NCBI GenBank assembly: GCA_944472155.2 | Contig: OX235273.1 | Location: 86,050,793-86,114,792 of the forward strand | Reading direction: 5' to 3' | Length of the DNA: 64,000 nt | Source of the DNA: Trichobilharzia szidati | Lineage: Eukaryota > Platyhelminthes > Trematoda > Strigeidida > Schistosomatidae | In this document: piece after piece, positions 1 to 10,859 of the stretch | How positions within the stretch are numbered: position 1 is the stretch's first letter | Layout: every line of letters starts with the position of its first letter | Program-made: the position numbers and the translations under genes | Notes under the pieces: generated by a model | What the model was told of the DNA's origin: nothing | Database searches by the model: none | Seen by the model: the letters and a program-made list of their open reading frames with translations, nothing else

Positions 1-3000
1 GTTTTGATTTTCTTAACACGCTGGGATTAATTTAAATAATTTATTATGAATCAATCTGACTCGGTGCTCAAATTATTCCAGGAAGCTCGTAACACCTACG
101 GCCTGGAAACCTATAAACTTGGAATATAATTCTGAATACAAAAACATGAATGAACGTGGAATATAACTTGAATACGAAAAAACATGGATGAGCAAAATAA
201 TGAACTATATATATGAGTACAAATCATAAATGTGTGAATAAAACAATTCCAACAGTGGTGTGAACACGGGCAGTAATTTTGCTCGAGGTATTACCAATAA
301 CAAAACTTATCATTGTGTGTAAACTATTGAAATATAATTATACTCTATTTGATCTAATCCACAATGCTCAAACTTTTTACTGATATTAATCATTAATTCT
401 GACAATACAGTTCCGATTTTGGATGGCTCTTACTTTTGGTGATGAATACGCATTACGTAGAAAACTTTATTCAAATGCATTAATTTTCTTAAGTTCAAAC
501 CGAATAATAAATACATATGTCGTATTCTTTTAAATGAATTCTCTACAGTTTCTTACAATAATAGGTAGTTATACGGTGGATACATTTTTAAGAAGCGTGA
601 CAGATTGGTCATAGGGTGATGAGATGAATTCTATTTGTTTGATAGAAGATGATGGTGATGGTAACTAGTCATAATATATTCACAAAGTGTGGCGAATCCA
701 AATCGACAAGTCAGTTTAAAGTTTTAAAACGTGTTTGGTGAGTGGCTAGTACAAAAAAGTATGCATTAAGGAGGAGATAGTAAGACTGCGGTGAATAATT
801 CACCATGAAGTAATAAATATGTGAAATTAAACAGGTGAAGTCAAAAATGGACAAAGGAGATAATTCCACTAGTAATAAGTCAGAATAGTATAAATGGAAA
901 ATTCGATAGGATTGAAAGAATGCTATAATGGGGGTGTATATTATAAAACACTATGGCTAAAACGATTAAGACTAAGATTAGAAGAAATTTTAATCCAAAT
1001 TTAGCAACGGTAGGAACAGCTCCTGAATGTGTTCTTTTGAGATACAAAGTTCTCGCTTAGTTGATCATATTGCAACAGCCTCAACTACAAGTAGGAAACA
1101 TTGGCAAACTGTGCTTGATATTGACTTCAGGATGTTGTGTATAATCCTGAAGGCTATGATAGTATGAATGCTATATCTCATATCCACGAAATGTGACAGA
1201 ATTGAATTTTTTCGTGTATTTTGATTTCAGCCTTTCTGAATCAAGCTAGCGAATTTTCTATGATGGGAAGATAAACCTGCTTCTCTGGCCTTACTTTCAT
1301 GTTTTTTTACGTTGTTTCACAGTGGTATATTCGTCACTCAGTCCACCCACTCCCTCTGCTATTCATCGTTCTTGCAGAAAACAGCATGCACAATATACTA
1401 CTTGCAAAACATTATCAGTTACACCCGCCATATTGCTACTGCTGCTACTACTACACCTCCCCCACCTCCAGAAAAACAACTGTTTAACCAGTAATATTAG
1501 AAAAGAATTGTTAAAATAATCCGGTTTATTACTATCAACTTTTATCAACGAAATCTGTTGACTAGGCAATAAAATCATACTGAGACATGTGCGTAAAATG
1601 TAATTATTAAATGTTTCACTATTTCACAGGTTAATGTTACACCCTACTTCCATGAAAGACGCCATTTTACTTTTCGCATGTTTGAACAGCATAACTTGTA
1701 CACATATGAAAATAATTGGATATCGTCGTCATTCATTAGTGCCATAGTAAGAAAATTATAAAAGGTATTTCCTAGACGACAAGTGAAATAATTAATAAAT
1801 AAATTTAACAATAAAATTGCCAACAGGTTTTTAACTTTTATGCCGAAATTACATAGAATGCTAAGAATAAGTATTCACATTAAAGTTACAAGGAGAACTA
1901 ATGATGCAAGACAGTATTTACACAAACGTCTGAAGTTATAATGGATGAAATAAGTGAATAAGAAATATCAAACAGTTTGAACAAGATTGGCGGAAAAAAG
2001 TAATCCACGTCTAATGGATTAAGTAAGAAACAGTTGTTGGTGTATCATTGTCTATTTTACAGGATATAATTATCTAGTGTGAAAAAAAGAAATCATTTTT
2101 ATTTAACCAATAAGATTTAACCTACTTGTCTGAATATTGATTTTATTTCAAACATATTTGTGTAAAAACTTATGGGAAACTTCTGACAGCCTATGTATGG
2201 CATGTTGTTTGTTAAAGACTTTCTTTGAAACTTCATCTGCAAAGTGTTTGAACAGAATACATAAAATTTCGTAATATTCTGTCGAGAGTCGGGAAACTGT
2301 TAATTGATTAGACGGCATGTTGGTCTTCTCTGAATGTAGTAATCTTTACATGTATGCTAGTTCTAAGCGATTTTTTTTTCAGCTGAACCGTGTTGAGATG
2401 TTGCTACAATAAGAAGAAAGGAATAATTGGAGGTAGATATTTCCTACTAAAATGATTAATATTTTGTAAAAGCTTTTCTCCATCTTGGAGTATATTCTTT
2501 TCACTAAGTTTTCATTAGTTTCGTTGTTTACCAAGACTTTTCGTGGTCATTTAAAGGGAAGCGATGGCTACTTTCAGTCGAAATGTCTACGGACTTTATC
2601 TCTTGTAGAAAAGCTGATTTATAGTAAACTGAAAAGAAATGGCAAAACTTCAGACTGATTATAAATTCATATATAATTATATGCGCTGCCTAAGCATTAA
2701 ATCGATTTATTGACCATCACAGAAATTCAGTCACATGATAAGAACCGATGGTTTCCAAAGATGCTTGAGTCTTTCTCAAAAATGTTTCATTGATGAATTA
2801 TCTCCATACAGCCATCATCTATAGCAGTGACATCTCAGTTCTTTTATCTGTTTGAACAATTAATTTACTGTCTAAAAGTAGTCGACTTTCAAGCCATCAG
2901 TATCCTCAGTAATTTCTTTAAGTAACTTTTTCAGTGGTTAAACAAGGTACATCGTGAATGTATTTCAATAGGTAATTATTCTATGCATTTGGTCGAAATC

Positions 3001-3825
3001 TTATTTTATCTGTGGTAAATTTTTCAATGAAGACATTAGTTAGTTAACGGTGAAAAAACTAACAAGGAAAAAGTGTCATTTTATCTGGAAACTGTTCAAG
3101 TTCCAAACAAGACTCTCATGTGTGTTATGAACATAAAATCTGTAAAACGTTGATCTAAACCTAATGGCTGATGATTTTCAGTTCCAACAGATTCATAGAT
3201 AGGCATGTGCACGACTGAATTAAACACAAAACTGAATGAAAACACCAATGACTTTAGAAAAACAACAGACTGAGCGAAGAAATATGCATTCCTTTTCAAT
3301 TAGTTCCTCATCATCGGTTGGCTCTACACTAATATATAGTTTATACATAAAGATTTTTACCAACCAAGTGGTTATTTTAGTTAATCAGTTTTAGGTATAG
3401 AAGGAGGTGAAATTAAGAAGTTAAAAGTCATCAAAACAATTAACTAATAGATGTTAATAACAAGATATCCAAGTTTTGAAGGAGGGGTGAAAATTAATTA
3501 AGGAATTCAAGATAAGTTGATTCTTAGGCGTTGGCAACAAGTTATTGCATAATCAGGAATAAAAAAGATGACTCAGAAGAATTACGCAAAAAACAAACAA
3601 GTTAACAGAGTTAACTAGAATTTTAAAAATTAACAAAGTCAAAAGATAGCTACAAGGGGAGGGGAAAAAATCGTTTTTAAAAATTAATACATATTATGTA
3701 GTTGGCCATGGCAAAGAAAGGGGCTGTACAAATCTCTTTTGAACACACAGATTTGGCTTGATCAGATGAATTCCGATTGCCTATGCTGTATGTAAAAGAC
3801 GTACTTGTAGACCATGCGAGAGGTT
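1..3825. other. Non-coding flank, no recognisable gene
   Basis: AT-rich sequence with stops in all frames. The only open frames are short (around 1299-1578 and 3096-3299), overlap on both strands, are rich in low-complexity residues and resemble no family I know. Scattered poly(A)/poly(T) runs and (CTA)n-like triplets near 1435-1455 are the only structure I see. Confidence 0.6.
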
Positions 3826-4440
3826 GGGTGATATTCAATAAATAACTTTAAAAGCTTTGTTAGAGTCGATTTGATGTCCAGCATCGACGAGATGAGCTAG
3901 TATTGAGCTGCGTATAGCTTTGTCCGGACCTTTGCCAAAACCAAGATGGGAGGTGTTCAGAAATTCGAAGATGAACTTGCCTGATCGTACGCCCAATGTA
4001 ACTAGCTCCACACGGGCAGTTAAACTGGTAAATACACATGGAAGGGGCAAAACAGGGCAGTCTGTCTTTATTTCTTGAACTAAGTATTGTTCGGCTAGTG
4101 AATATACAGCATAGCTTAGCTGCATAGAAAGTCCTTTTGAAGGCCCTACTCAGACGTTGTCATAAGATCTCACTATTGACATCACCCGTCAGTTGTAACC
4201 TTAGGAAGATTGACTTTTTGGGGACAGTCGGCAACTTCGAATTTTACTTTCTGAGTTCATGTGTTTGTTCACGAATTTAGTCGGATATCCGTTTCTACTT
4301 AGTAGATCACGAATATTACCGAGTTCTTCCTTCAGTGTCTCATTTGAACAAATAACTCTAGCTCGGTGAACCAGACATCTAACGTTTGTATTGTAGAGAT
4401 ACGAAACTCAGGAAGTGAGTATATTGTCCAGTGGAAGTAG
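3826..4440 (-). pseudogene. Penelope-like element fragment (GIY-YIG end), degenerate
   Basis: On the minus strand, 4260-4130 reads TVPKKSIF...GDVNSEIL..RLSRAFKRTF with one stop. This is the conserved linker of Penelope-like reverse transcriptases, also found in the copies at 59.3 and 61.9 kb. Another frame (about 4045-3940) gives CIYQFNCPCGASYIGRT, a GIY-YIG endonuclease signature, followed by a HL-DAGH...AFKVIY tail ending near 3835. The reading frame shifts between the two parts, so the copy is dead. The 5' part up to 4440 gives weaker PLE-like reading. No RT catalytic motif is present; this is only the C-terminal third of an element. Its neighbours are a second PLE piece (4501-4660) and an RTE LINE on the other strand. 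Confidence 0.7.
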
Positions 4441-4500
4441 GTTTTCTATACAAACGTTAACATAGTGTTCCATCTGTTCGTTTAGTCATTCACACTATGC

Positions 4501-4660
4501 TGCGTTGAAAGTCCTCTTGAAGGCCCTTCGCAGGCGTTGTGATAAGATCTCGCTATTGACATCATCCATGAATTGTAATCTTAGGAAGACTAATTTTTTG
4601 GGAACAGTAGGCACCTTAGACGTTTTTCCTTTCTGAGTTCATGTGTTTGTTCACAAATTT
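4501..4660 (-). pseudogene. Second copy of the Penelope linker segment
   Basis: About 155 nt closely resembling 4130-4270 in the same orientation. The minus strand reads TVPKKLVFLRLQFMDDVNSEI then RLRRAFKRTF, the same PLE linker. The two copies begin about 370 nt apart, so this is either a local tandem duplication or two independent truncated PLE insertions. It is too short to encode anything. Confidence 0.6.
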
Positions 4661-4734
4661 GGTTGGAACTAATAATTTTAACAATTTATTAGCTGGAGAA
4701 AACTCGCCTAGATTACTAGGTCACTAGTTTTCTA

Positions 4735-6170
4735 GCCGGTCCATTATTGCAAAAAGTCTGGAAGGAGGGAAAGGTGCCTACTGACTGGAGGAAAGGTTAC
4801 CTAGTGAAACTACCAAAGAAGAGCGACTTAGGAATCTGCAAGAACTGGCGAGGAATTATGCTCCTGTCAACGCCAAGTAAAATCCTGAGTCGCATCATCC
4901 TGGAGAGAATAAAGGACGCACTGGATACAGAACTCCGACCAGAACAAGCTGGATTTAGGAAAGGCAAATCATGTTCTGACCAAATTGCAACTCTACGCAT
5001 TATCATCGAACAAAGCATGGAATGGCAATCAAACCTCTACCTCAACTTTATAGACTTTGAGAAGGCCTTCGACAGCGTTGACTGTGAAGTAATTTGGAAA
5101 CTACTTGAGTACTACGGCGTACCCCAAATTTTCATCAACCTTATTCAACAACTGTACGACAACGACACATGTCAAGTGATCCACAACGGAAAAATCAGCG
5201 AGGCGTTTGAAGTAAACAAAGGAGTCAGACAAGGGTGCTTATTATCACCAATGATATTCCTAATTATGTTGGACCGGATTATGCGTCCGACAGTGGAAAA
5301 CGAGAAGACAGGGATATCCTGGACCGACGTGAAGAACCTAGAAGACCTGGATTTTGCGGATGATTTATGTTTGATGGCACACAAAATCGAAGACTTACAA
5401 GTGAAAACCGACAAACTGGTGGAAGAGGCAGCAAAGACAGGACTCCAGGTGAACATAGACAAGACGGAGGTTATGAAAATAACCAACCAACAACAACAAC
5501 AACAGCAGCAACATCCAGTGCCAATCACCATCAACGGGAGGGATTTGGAAGAGGTTACTTCATTCACTTATCTAGGGAGCATTGTCTCAACTACAGGAGG
5601 AGCAGACGAGGATGTCAAATCGGGAATCGTCAACCTGAAACCAATCTGGAAATCTTCGTCACTCAGCATCAACAACAAAATTCGGATTTTCTATACAAAC
5701 GTCAAGTCAGCTCTTCTACACGGATCAGAAACTTGACGGCGGGTCACAAAGAATATTTCCAACAGCTTGTTGCAGACCTTTATCAACAACTGTCTTCGCT
5801 CTATACTGAAGATCAGATGGCCGGCCGGAAAGAACAAGAACCAACAAGAAACTATGGGAACAAACAAAACAAGAACCAATCACTCAACAAATATGCAGGA
5901 GAAAGTGGAGATGGATTGGACACTCGCTGAGCTGAGAAGGCCGTTGGGTGACATCGCGCGTCAGGCCAGTGCTCGAGTGGAACCCGAAAGTGGAGTGGCG
6001 AGTGGGACGTCCAAGGGTGACATGGAGGAGATCGTGTGAAGAGGAGCTGAAATAGTGTGGACTAATATGGATGCAGGTGAAAAGTACAGCAGAAGACAGA
6101 AACAAGTGTAGGCGTGCAGTTGAAGCCCTATGTTCCACTAGGAACCCAAGGGAACAATAATAATAATAAT
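4735..6170 (+). mobile_element. RTE-clade non-LTR retrotransposon, 5'-truncated
   Basis: A frame open from 4747 to 5736 encodes the reverse-transcriptase domain of an RTE-clade LINE. Visible motifs are FIDFEKAFDSVD (motif A, catalytic Asp), RQGCLLSPMIF (motif B) and DFADDLCLM (motif C, both Asp intact), followed by a Gln-rich stretch encoded by CAA/CAG repeats near 5490-5512. The frame closes where sister copies read SETW and this one reads SET-stop. RTE C-terminal sequence continues in other frames to the 3' end GGAACCCAAGGGAAC and a short (AAT)n tail. The endonuclease domain and the first part of RT are missing. TTAGCTG occurs just beyond both ends (about 4689 and 6170) and may be a target-site duplication. 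This copy cannot move by itself. Confidence 0.85.
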
Positions 6171-7344
6171 TAGCTGAAGATGTTGGTTACTGACGTAATT
6201 CACTTTGAAATGAATCATATCTTCACATTATTTCCAATTGAAAACTAATTATTCCACTGATTGCATGCACTCTTTTTTTTCTCTCAGGATATTTTTGCAC
6301 AAACAGAGAGGCTTATAATGATTAATACCACTTTCAAGTAATATGTTATGTACAAACATGTGGCATTTTAAATGTCTATAAATCTTAAAATCTTATTTAT
6401 ATTGAAGCACTTACTTTAAATATTGTTGACTGTAATTATTTCCGACAGCTTATTTTCTAATTTTGTTCTTCAGTGCAAATAAGATAACTTGTAGAAAAAA
6501 TTTATCTTGTTTTCCTAAGTGAACACTGATACGCACACTGACATGCCACAACATACAGAGATACAGATTTACGCATACAGTATATTATGGTACAAATAAA
6601 ATAAAAGGCATACTTCGATAACTAGTATAGACAGCAAGTGTTAGCGAAAATTATCGTGATAAGTGTTTTTCTTTTTCGGATTAAAAATTATTCTAACACA
6701 GACAGTGAAAAGAAGAGTTTATATCTATAGATTATTTTATACTACCACTTTTGAACACATAAAAAAAATAAAATATTGGACTTTTAGATTCAAGCGATCG
6801 TAGGTGAACTAATCTGCTAATATAAGAATCACCTGTAACTGTTAAAATAATTCTCTGTCTTATTGCTAGTATCCCTTAGTTGATTCAATATTATAGCAAG
6901 ATAGTAGATTGAACAATATAAGTACTTTTCATGCTTTTATACATACTTTTATTGGAAGTGGAAATTTCCAGAAAAATACAAATATTAACACTGTACAGGA
7001 TGCGAGTGATTATGGTGTTTCGTTTCATTGAGTTGACTGGTTTTAATGCAAAATGTATATTTTGTATAATAATACCGGTGTACAACGAGGGGGAGTAGAA
7101 GAGTGGTTCAGATTTTGCAAACTTTTGAATCTATTGTGTGTGTAGTAACGGATTCATTTATTACTTCTAATTATAGCTTATGTTAGTAAGACACTAGTTA
7201 AAAAAACTTAACTGTGATTTTAGAACAACCCTTAAATTCACTGAGCGTGTTGAAGTGTACAAATAGTTTAGTCGATGTTTGTGTTCAGAGTGAACGCCAC
7301 GTCACTTGTTCAGATATGCTTAAATTTAAATTACTTGTGTCGTG
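6171..7344. other. Non-coding stretch
   Basis: AT-rich, with no frame that resembles a protein family and no repeat that I recognise from elsewhere in the window. Confidence 0.5.
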
Positions 7345-7515
7345 ATAGCTAACAGTGGGATCCAAAAGGCCTGTTTCATCCTAATTTGGACTCCCCAGCC
7401 ATATGTACTTGCCCCCTTGAGAATGACGGTGCCCCCACTGAAACTTGAACCTATTACGCATCGCTCCAAACTCCAGAGAGTTACTTACTGGACTACTGAG
7501 CCATGAGAGTCAACT
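7345..7515 (-). mobile_element. SM-alpha-like SINE with decayed hammerhead
   Basis: On the minus strand the unit opens with a pol III A-box-like TGGCTCAGTAGTCCAG and then a B-box-like GGTTCAAGTTTC. It ends in a hammerhead-like module, GAGTCCAAATTAGGATGAAAC, followed by TTGGATCCCACTG. This is the plan of schistosome SM-alpha elements: a tRNA-related promoter followed by a hammerhead ribozyme. The core reads CTGGGGAG instead of CUGAUGAG, so self-cleavage is unlikely. It lies head-to-head with the copy at 7620-7800. Confidence 0.6.
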
Positions 7516-7619
7516 CAAGTAGTCCATATACTAAGCTAAAGCTGATCAGTGAGGTCAGATATATATACCGGAAATCAGAAACATGTGTAAAGTAATTTAA
7601 AATGATACTCCTCGCATAA

Positions 7620-7800
7620 GACGTGGCTGCTGTGGCTTAGTTGTCTACTGGGAAACACCCCAATGTTTGGAGAGTTGAGTACTGGGTTTAAGTCTCAGGG
7701 GGAGCAGAATCACTCACTAAAGAGCAACCATGTGCAGATGATGAGTCCCAAATAAAACAAAATGCATATCTTGGATTCTACCACTGGCCACTAGGAGAAA
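7620..7800 (+). mobile_element. SM-alpha-like SINE with decayed hammerhead
   Basis: A-box-like TGGCTTAGTTGTCTACTGG, B-box-like GGGTTTAAGTCTC, then GATGATGAGTCCCAAATA, CAAAATGC and TTGGATTCTACCACTGG. The hammerhead core is nearly kept (ATGATGAG for CUGAUGAG), but stem II is broken because AAAAC replaces GGGAC. Its ends match the oppositely oriented copy at 7345-7515. Confidence 0.6.
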
Positions 7801-8579
7801 AGTAAGTTTGAGTTCTTAATTCTGGTAATATCGGGACATCCGTTCTAGGAAACCATGTACCAGACTGAAGTTAATCAGTATTACCACATATCTAAGCAGG
7901 AAACCACAAACTTGAATAAAATAACTGTATTAGTCCATTATGTTATTACTCTCTTAAACTAACTATGACAGCTTTCTCCAATCTCTGTCATTCTCTATGA
8001 TCTTGATGATGCTGAGTACCATTTCCTAGATTTAAATATTCTGTTTATTGGCTTCACTTATCGTTATCCGTATTTCTGTGATTGGTAAGCCCTGCTGACT
8101 TTATTGTATAGTCAAATCTTGATTTCTTACAACTCTCATGATATTAGTTTAATCGTTAATTCTCCATCCTTTATCTGTTGATTCGGAGGGAAGTCATTAT
8201 GGAATTATTCTGTAAACAGAATAATCTCAGTAGTTTAAAGCTAGTCTAATTTATTTATCCTAATTTCCAAATAACTTGAGCACAGTTAAGTTTGTAGAGA
8301 TTGATAAATATTTGTATTACCACTTTGGTTGCAAATTAAGTGGTGGTAAGTATTCCCGTATTCATTCAGTTTCCTTGTATTCTCTGATCTGGATGGTTTA
8401 ATTATGAAGCTTCTACTGTTCTTCTAGACAACATCTTCAGCGCTGACTTCTGTCAACTGTTTATGAAGTGTATTCAGCTGGTCCCTTATGTAGACATTAC
8501 ATAATAAATTTAAAATAGTTTGAACAAGTGTTGTTTATTTTACCTCTTTAAATCAACTGTGCTGCATTAAGCCTATATC

Positions 8580-8900
8580 TCGTCTCAAAGCGTTTTAATA
8601 AAAAGACAATTGCAGCGAAGAAAATTTTCTTTTCGACGAAGCCATCATCTAGGCTGTACATTCGTGTATTTATATCAAATGGATAGGAAAGTTCCAGAAT
8701 AATTTCTGGTTAGGGGTCAAATTAATAAAAAATTACAATTAGGAATTAAAATGACATAACAAACAGGGGGGATGGGTAAAACTCAAACAAAGTAGCATAA
8801 TAACTAAGAAGATTGACATTGTGCAATTGGGGGTTAGAAATGTAGAAATAACAAAATATACAGGATGTTTGGATAAAAAACTAATATGATGTATAATTGT
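8580..8900. repeat. Possible retroelement terminal region
   Basis: Contains a short fold-back (AGAAAATTTTCTTTTC near 8620) followed by CGACGAAGCCATCATCTAGGC and a purine-rich stretch. The style resembles the non-coding ends of the PLE copies, but I see no coding part and cannot align it firmly to another copy. Confidence 0.2.
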
Positions 8901-9189
8901 TTATGCAATCAGGGATCAAAGCGTTTTCACACAACATTTCTTAGATGCAGTTAGGCAATTACTATTATATATGAGCTTAAATTAGTCCCAGGTATTATTC
9001 CGTAGACACGAATTATTGAGATTTGATTATCAGCCCAAGTGGCGATACTGTTAGGAGAAGCTATTTAGATTTTCAACTCCAACCTCGCTGTCTAAGCTGG
9101 GTTTCATAAAGACACTGCCTACTAGATTGCAGGTAGAATATAATGATAACTAAAACAAAATCCCTACAAAAAATTCTTTTGTTTGAGTG

Positions 9190-9345
9190 AGTTGGGTCTC
9201 AGTGGCTGAATGGTCTAAAAACTTGCCTTGCAACCAGAAGGTCCTGGGTTAGAAACCCAGTGGGTGCGTGCTGCCGATGAGTCCCAAACGGGGACGAAAC
9301 ATCTGTCCAGTACTTTCTGGCTTTCCATGGTTTTCTGACTGACAT
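9190..9345 (+). mobile_element. tRNA-headed element with near-intact hammerhead
   Basis: The head GTCTCAGTGGCTGAATGG, with GGTCCTGGGTTAGAAACCC further on, resembles a tRNA A and B box. It is followed by a hammerhead module at about 9271-9310. The core reads CCGATGAG (one change from CUGAUGAG), stem II GTCCC/GGGAC is perfect with an AAACG loop, and GAAAC follows. Then come CTGTCCAGTACTT and a pyrimidine-rich end. Elements at 46.8, 47.3 and 49.5 kb share the ACGAAACAGCTGTCCAGTACT-type end. This copy has the best-preserved stem II in the window. Whether it cleaves cannot be told from sequence. Confidence 0.65.
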
Positions 9346-9369
9346 CAATCGGTGATCAAACATGAAGTT

Positions 9370-10505
9370 AGTTAGACCGTTTAACTAGTTGTACAGCGAA
9401 TTCGGCTATCAGCTCATAAACTCGTGACCACAAAAGCATTTCACCTCCCTGTATGTGAAGCAGGCTGTTAGCTAGAAAATGTATGATGGGCTATTATTTA
9501 ACAAGTTCAGCACAGGCTAAAATCTGGACACTGTGGTGAGTCACATTTCCGTTATTATTATAAGTCTAGATAAACTGCATCAGTGAACAGATCAGATAAA
9601 TGTTTCTACTCATAATCAACCTCATGTTCTTGATCTTCTCAAAAACTACTTTACTAATCAACCTTTTCAACTGCTTAATTGAGTGTTTTTATTTGTCCAA
9701 TAAGTGTTTCTCAGAATGAAATGATCTGTCAGATTCGAATATTTGGTTTGTTTACCTTCGTTTGATCATAAAGTCAAAGTAACAGCATGTCAGATTTCTT
9801 CATCTATATTTTTGTTATCAGCGTTTATTCTTTAGTAGGAAACTTTTTCAGGCTTCATTTTATCTGTCCTTTCAAGTTCTTCAGTAAACTTATTTATGGT
9901 CTTGAAAAGCTTTCCCCTTTAGCATCTGTTAGGTGGAGAGAGAGGTTAGTCACTGAATCCTTATTTATCTAATCAATACCAAACATGGACAATCAAAATA
10001 ACGCAACGCCTATTTCCGATATATTGAAAGTTGCAATAGCAACAAGCAACACGGAAGAAATATATATGAAGCAAATTATGAAGCCGTGTGAATGATATGA
10101 TATAGTTATGAGCAATAAGTTGTGCTCGAAACGACATCCAGTTATTAATTCTGTATCACTGGGTGTTATTGACACGATGATGGATGTCCAGTCTGGAAAT
10201 AAACCAGTCAGTTGTCTCATAGATGAGTAGACAGAAAAGCAATGAATTATCTTTTCTCACGTCTACGTGACTGACCTATGTAGACAATCTTTGTTTCTTC
10301 GTTCCCTATATATTATTATTGTTTCCTCTTGTAAATATACTTTCCTTATCACCCCTTTGTGTGTGCTCGCATAAGTAGCATGATGGGTAATCAGGTGGCT
10401 GTTGTATATGTTGTTGGCGTAGACAGGCGATATTCGTCATCAACGTGTCTGTCACCAGCTTGGCATCTCTATTCGACTAAACGTTTCCAAAATGTTGAAG
10501 TTATA
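9370..10505. other. Non-coding stretch
   Basis: Contains only short open frames on both strands (for example 9787-9972 plus and 9993-10220 minus), with no recognisable domain. No repeat partner was seen. Confidence 0.4.
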
Positions 10506-10510
10506 TCAAA

Positions 10511-10851
10511 TAAATTTATGTACTACTCACTGATTGCAATTAGTAGTTACATACCCCCCATATCAACCAGCAGTGCTTACTGGCCAGATCGAGACGATCC
10601 AAACACTGGACTGCCGTCTCGGTCGTTTGGGGCCGAGCTCATCAGTGGTGTACCCGGCCTGACTCAGCTCGGAGAGCCTAATCAGTTCAAATCACCCGAT
10701 TTCCGAATAGGTACTTGGTTGAACTGGTCATGCCATAAATCAGATTGCAAATTGTTAACCACTTTGCAAATTCTGGCTTGCAAGCACTGATGGTTGATAT
10801 GAGTGGTATAATACTACTCATCGCAATCGATAAGTAGTACATAGTTTTATT
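10511..10851. repeat. Foldback element with ~70-nt inverted termini
   Basis: The segment 10511-10579 (TATGTACTACTCACTGATTG ... CATATCAACCAGCAGTGCTT) reappears inverted at 10782-10851, where it reads AAGCACTGATGGTTGATATG ... AGTAGTACATAG. Identity is roughly three quarters by eye. The roughly 200-nt interior is more GC-rich than its surroundings and holds part of a 143-codon frame (10359-10790) with no recognisable protein. The layout is that of a MITE or other foldback element. No transposase is present, and I could not define a target-site duplication. Confidence 0.55.
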
Positions 10852-10859
10852 CAAATTTG

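Noticed and set aside
1299..1578. Four overlapping short ORFs on both strands
   Set aside because: Low-complexity residues, mutually overlapping frames, no domain and no splice context; they are chance frames in AT-rich DNA.
5172..5567. 131-codon minus-strand ORF with a poly-Cys run
   Set aside because: It is the antisense shadow of the RTE reverse transcriptase; the Cys run is the reverse of the CAA/CAG repeats.
10359..10790. 143-codon plus-strand ORF
   Set aside because: It overlaps the foldback element and resembles no protein; the openness follows from the GC-rich repeat interior.
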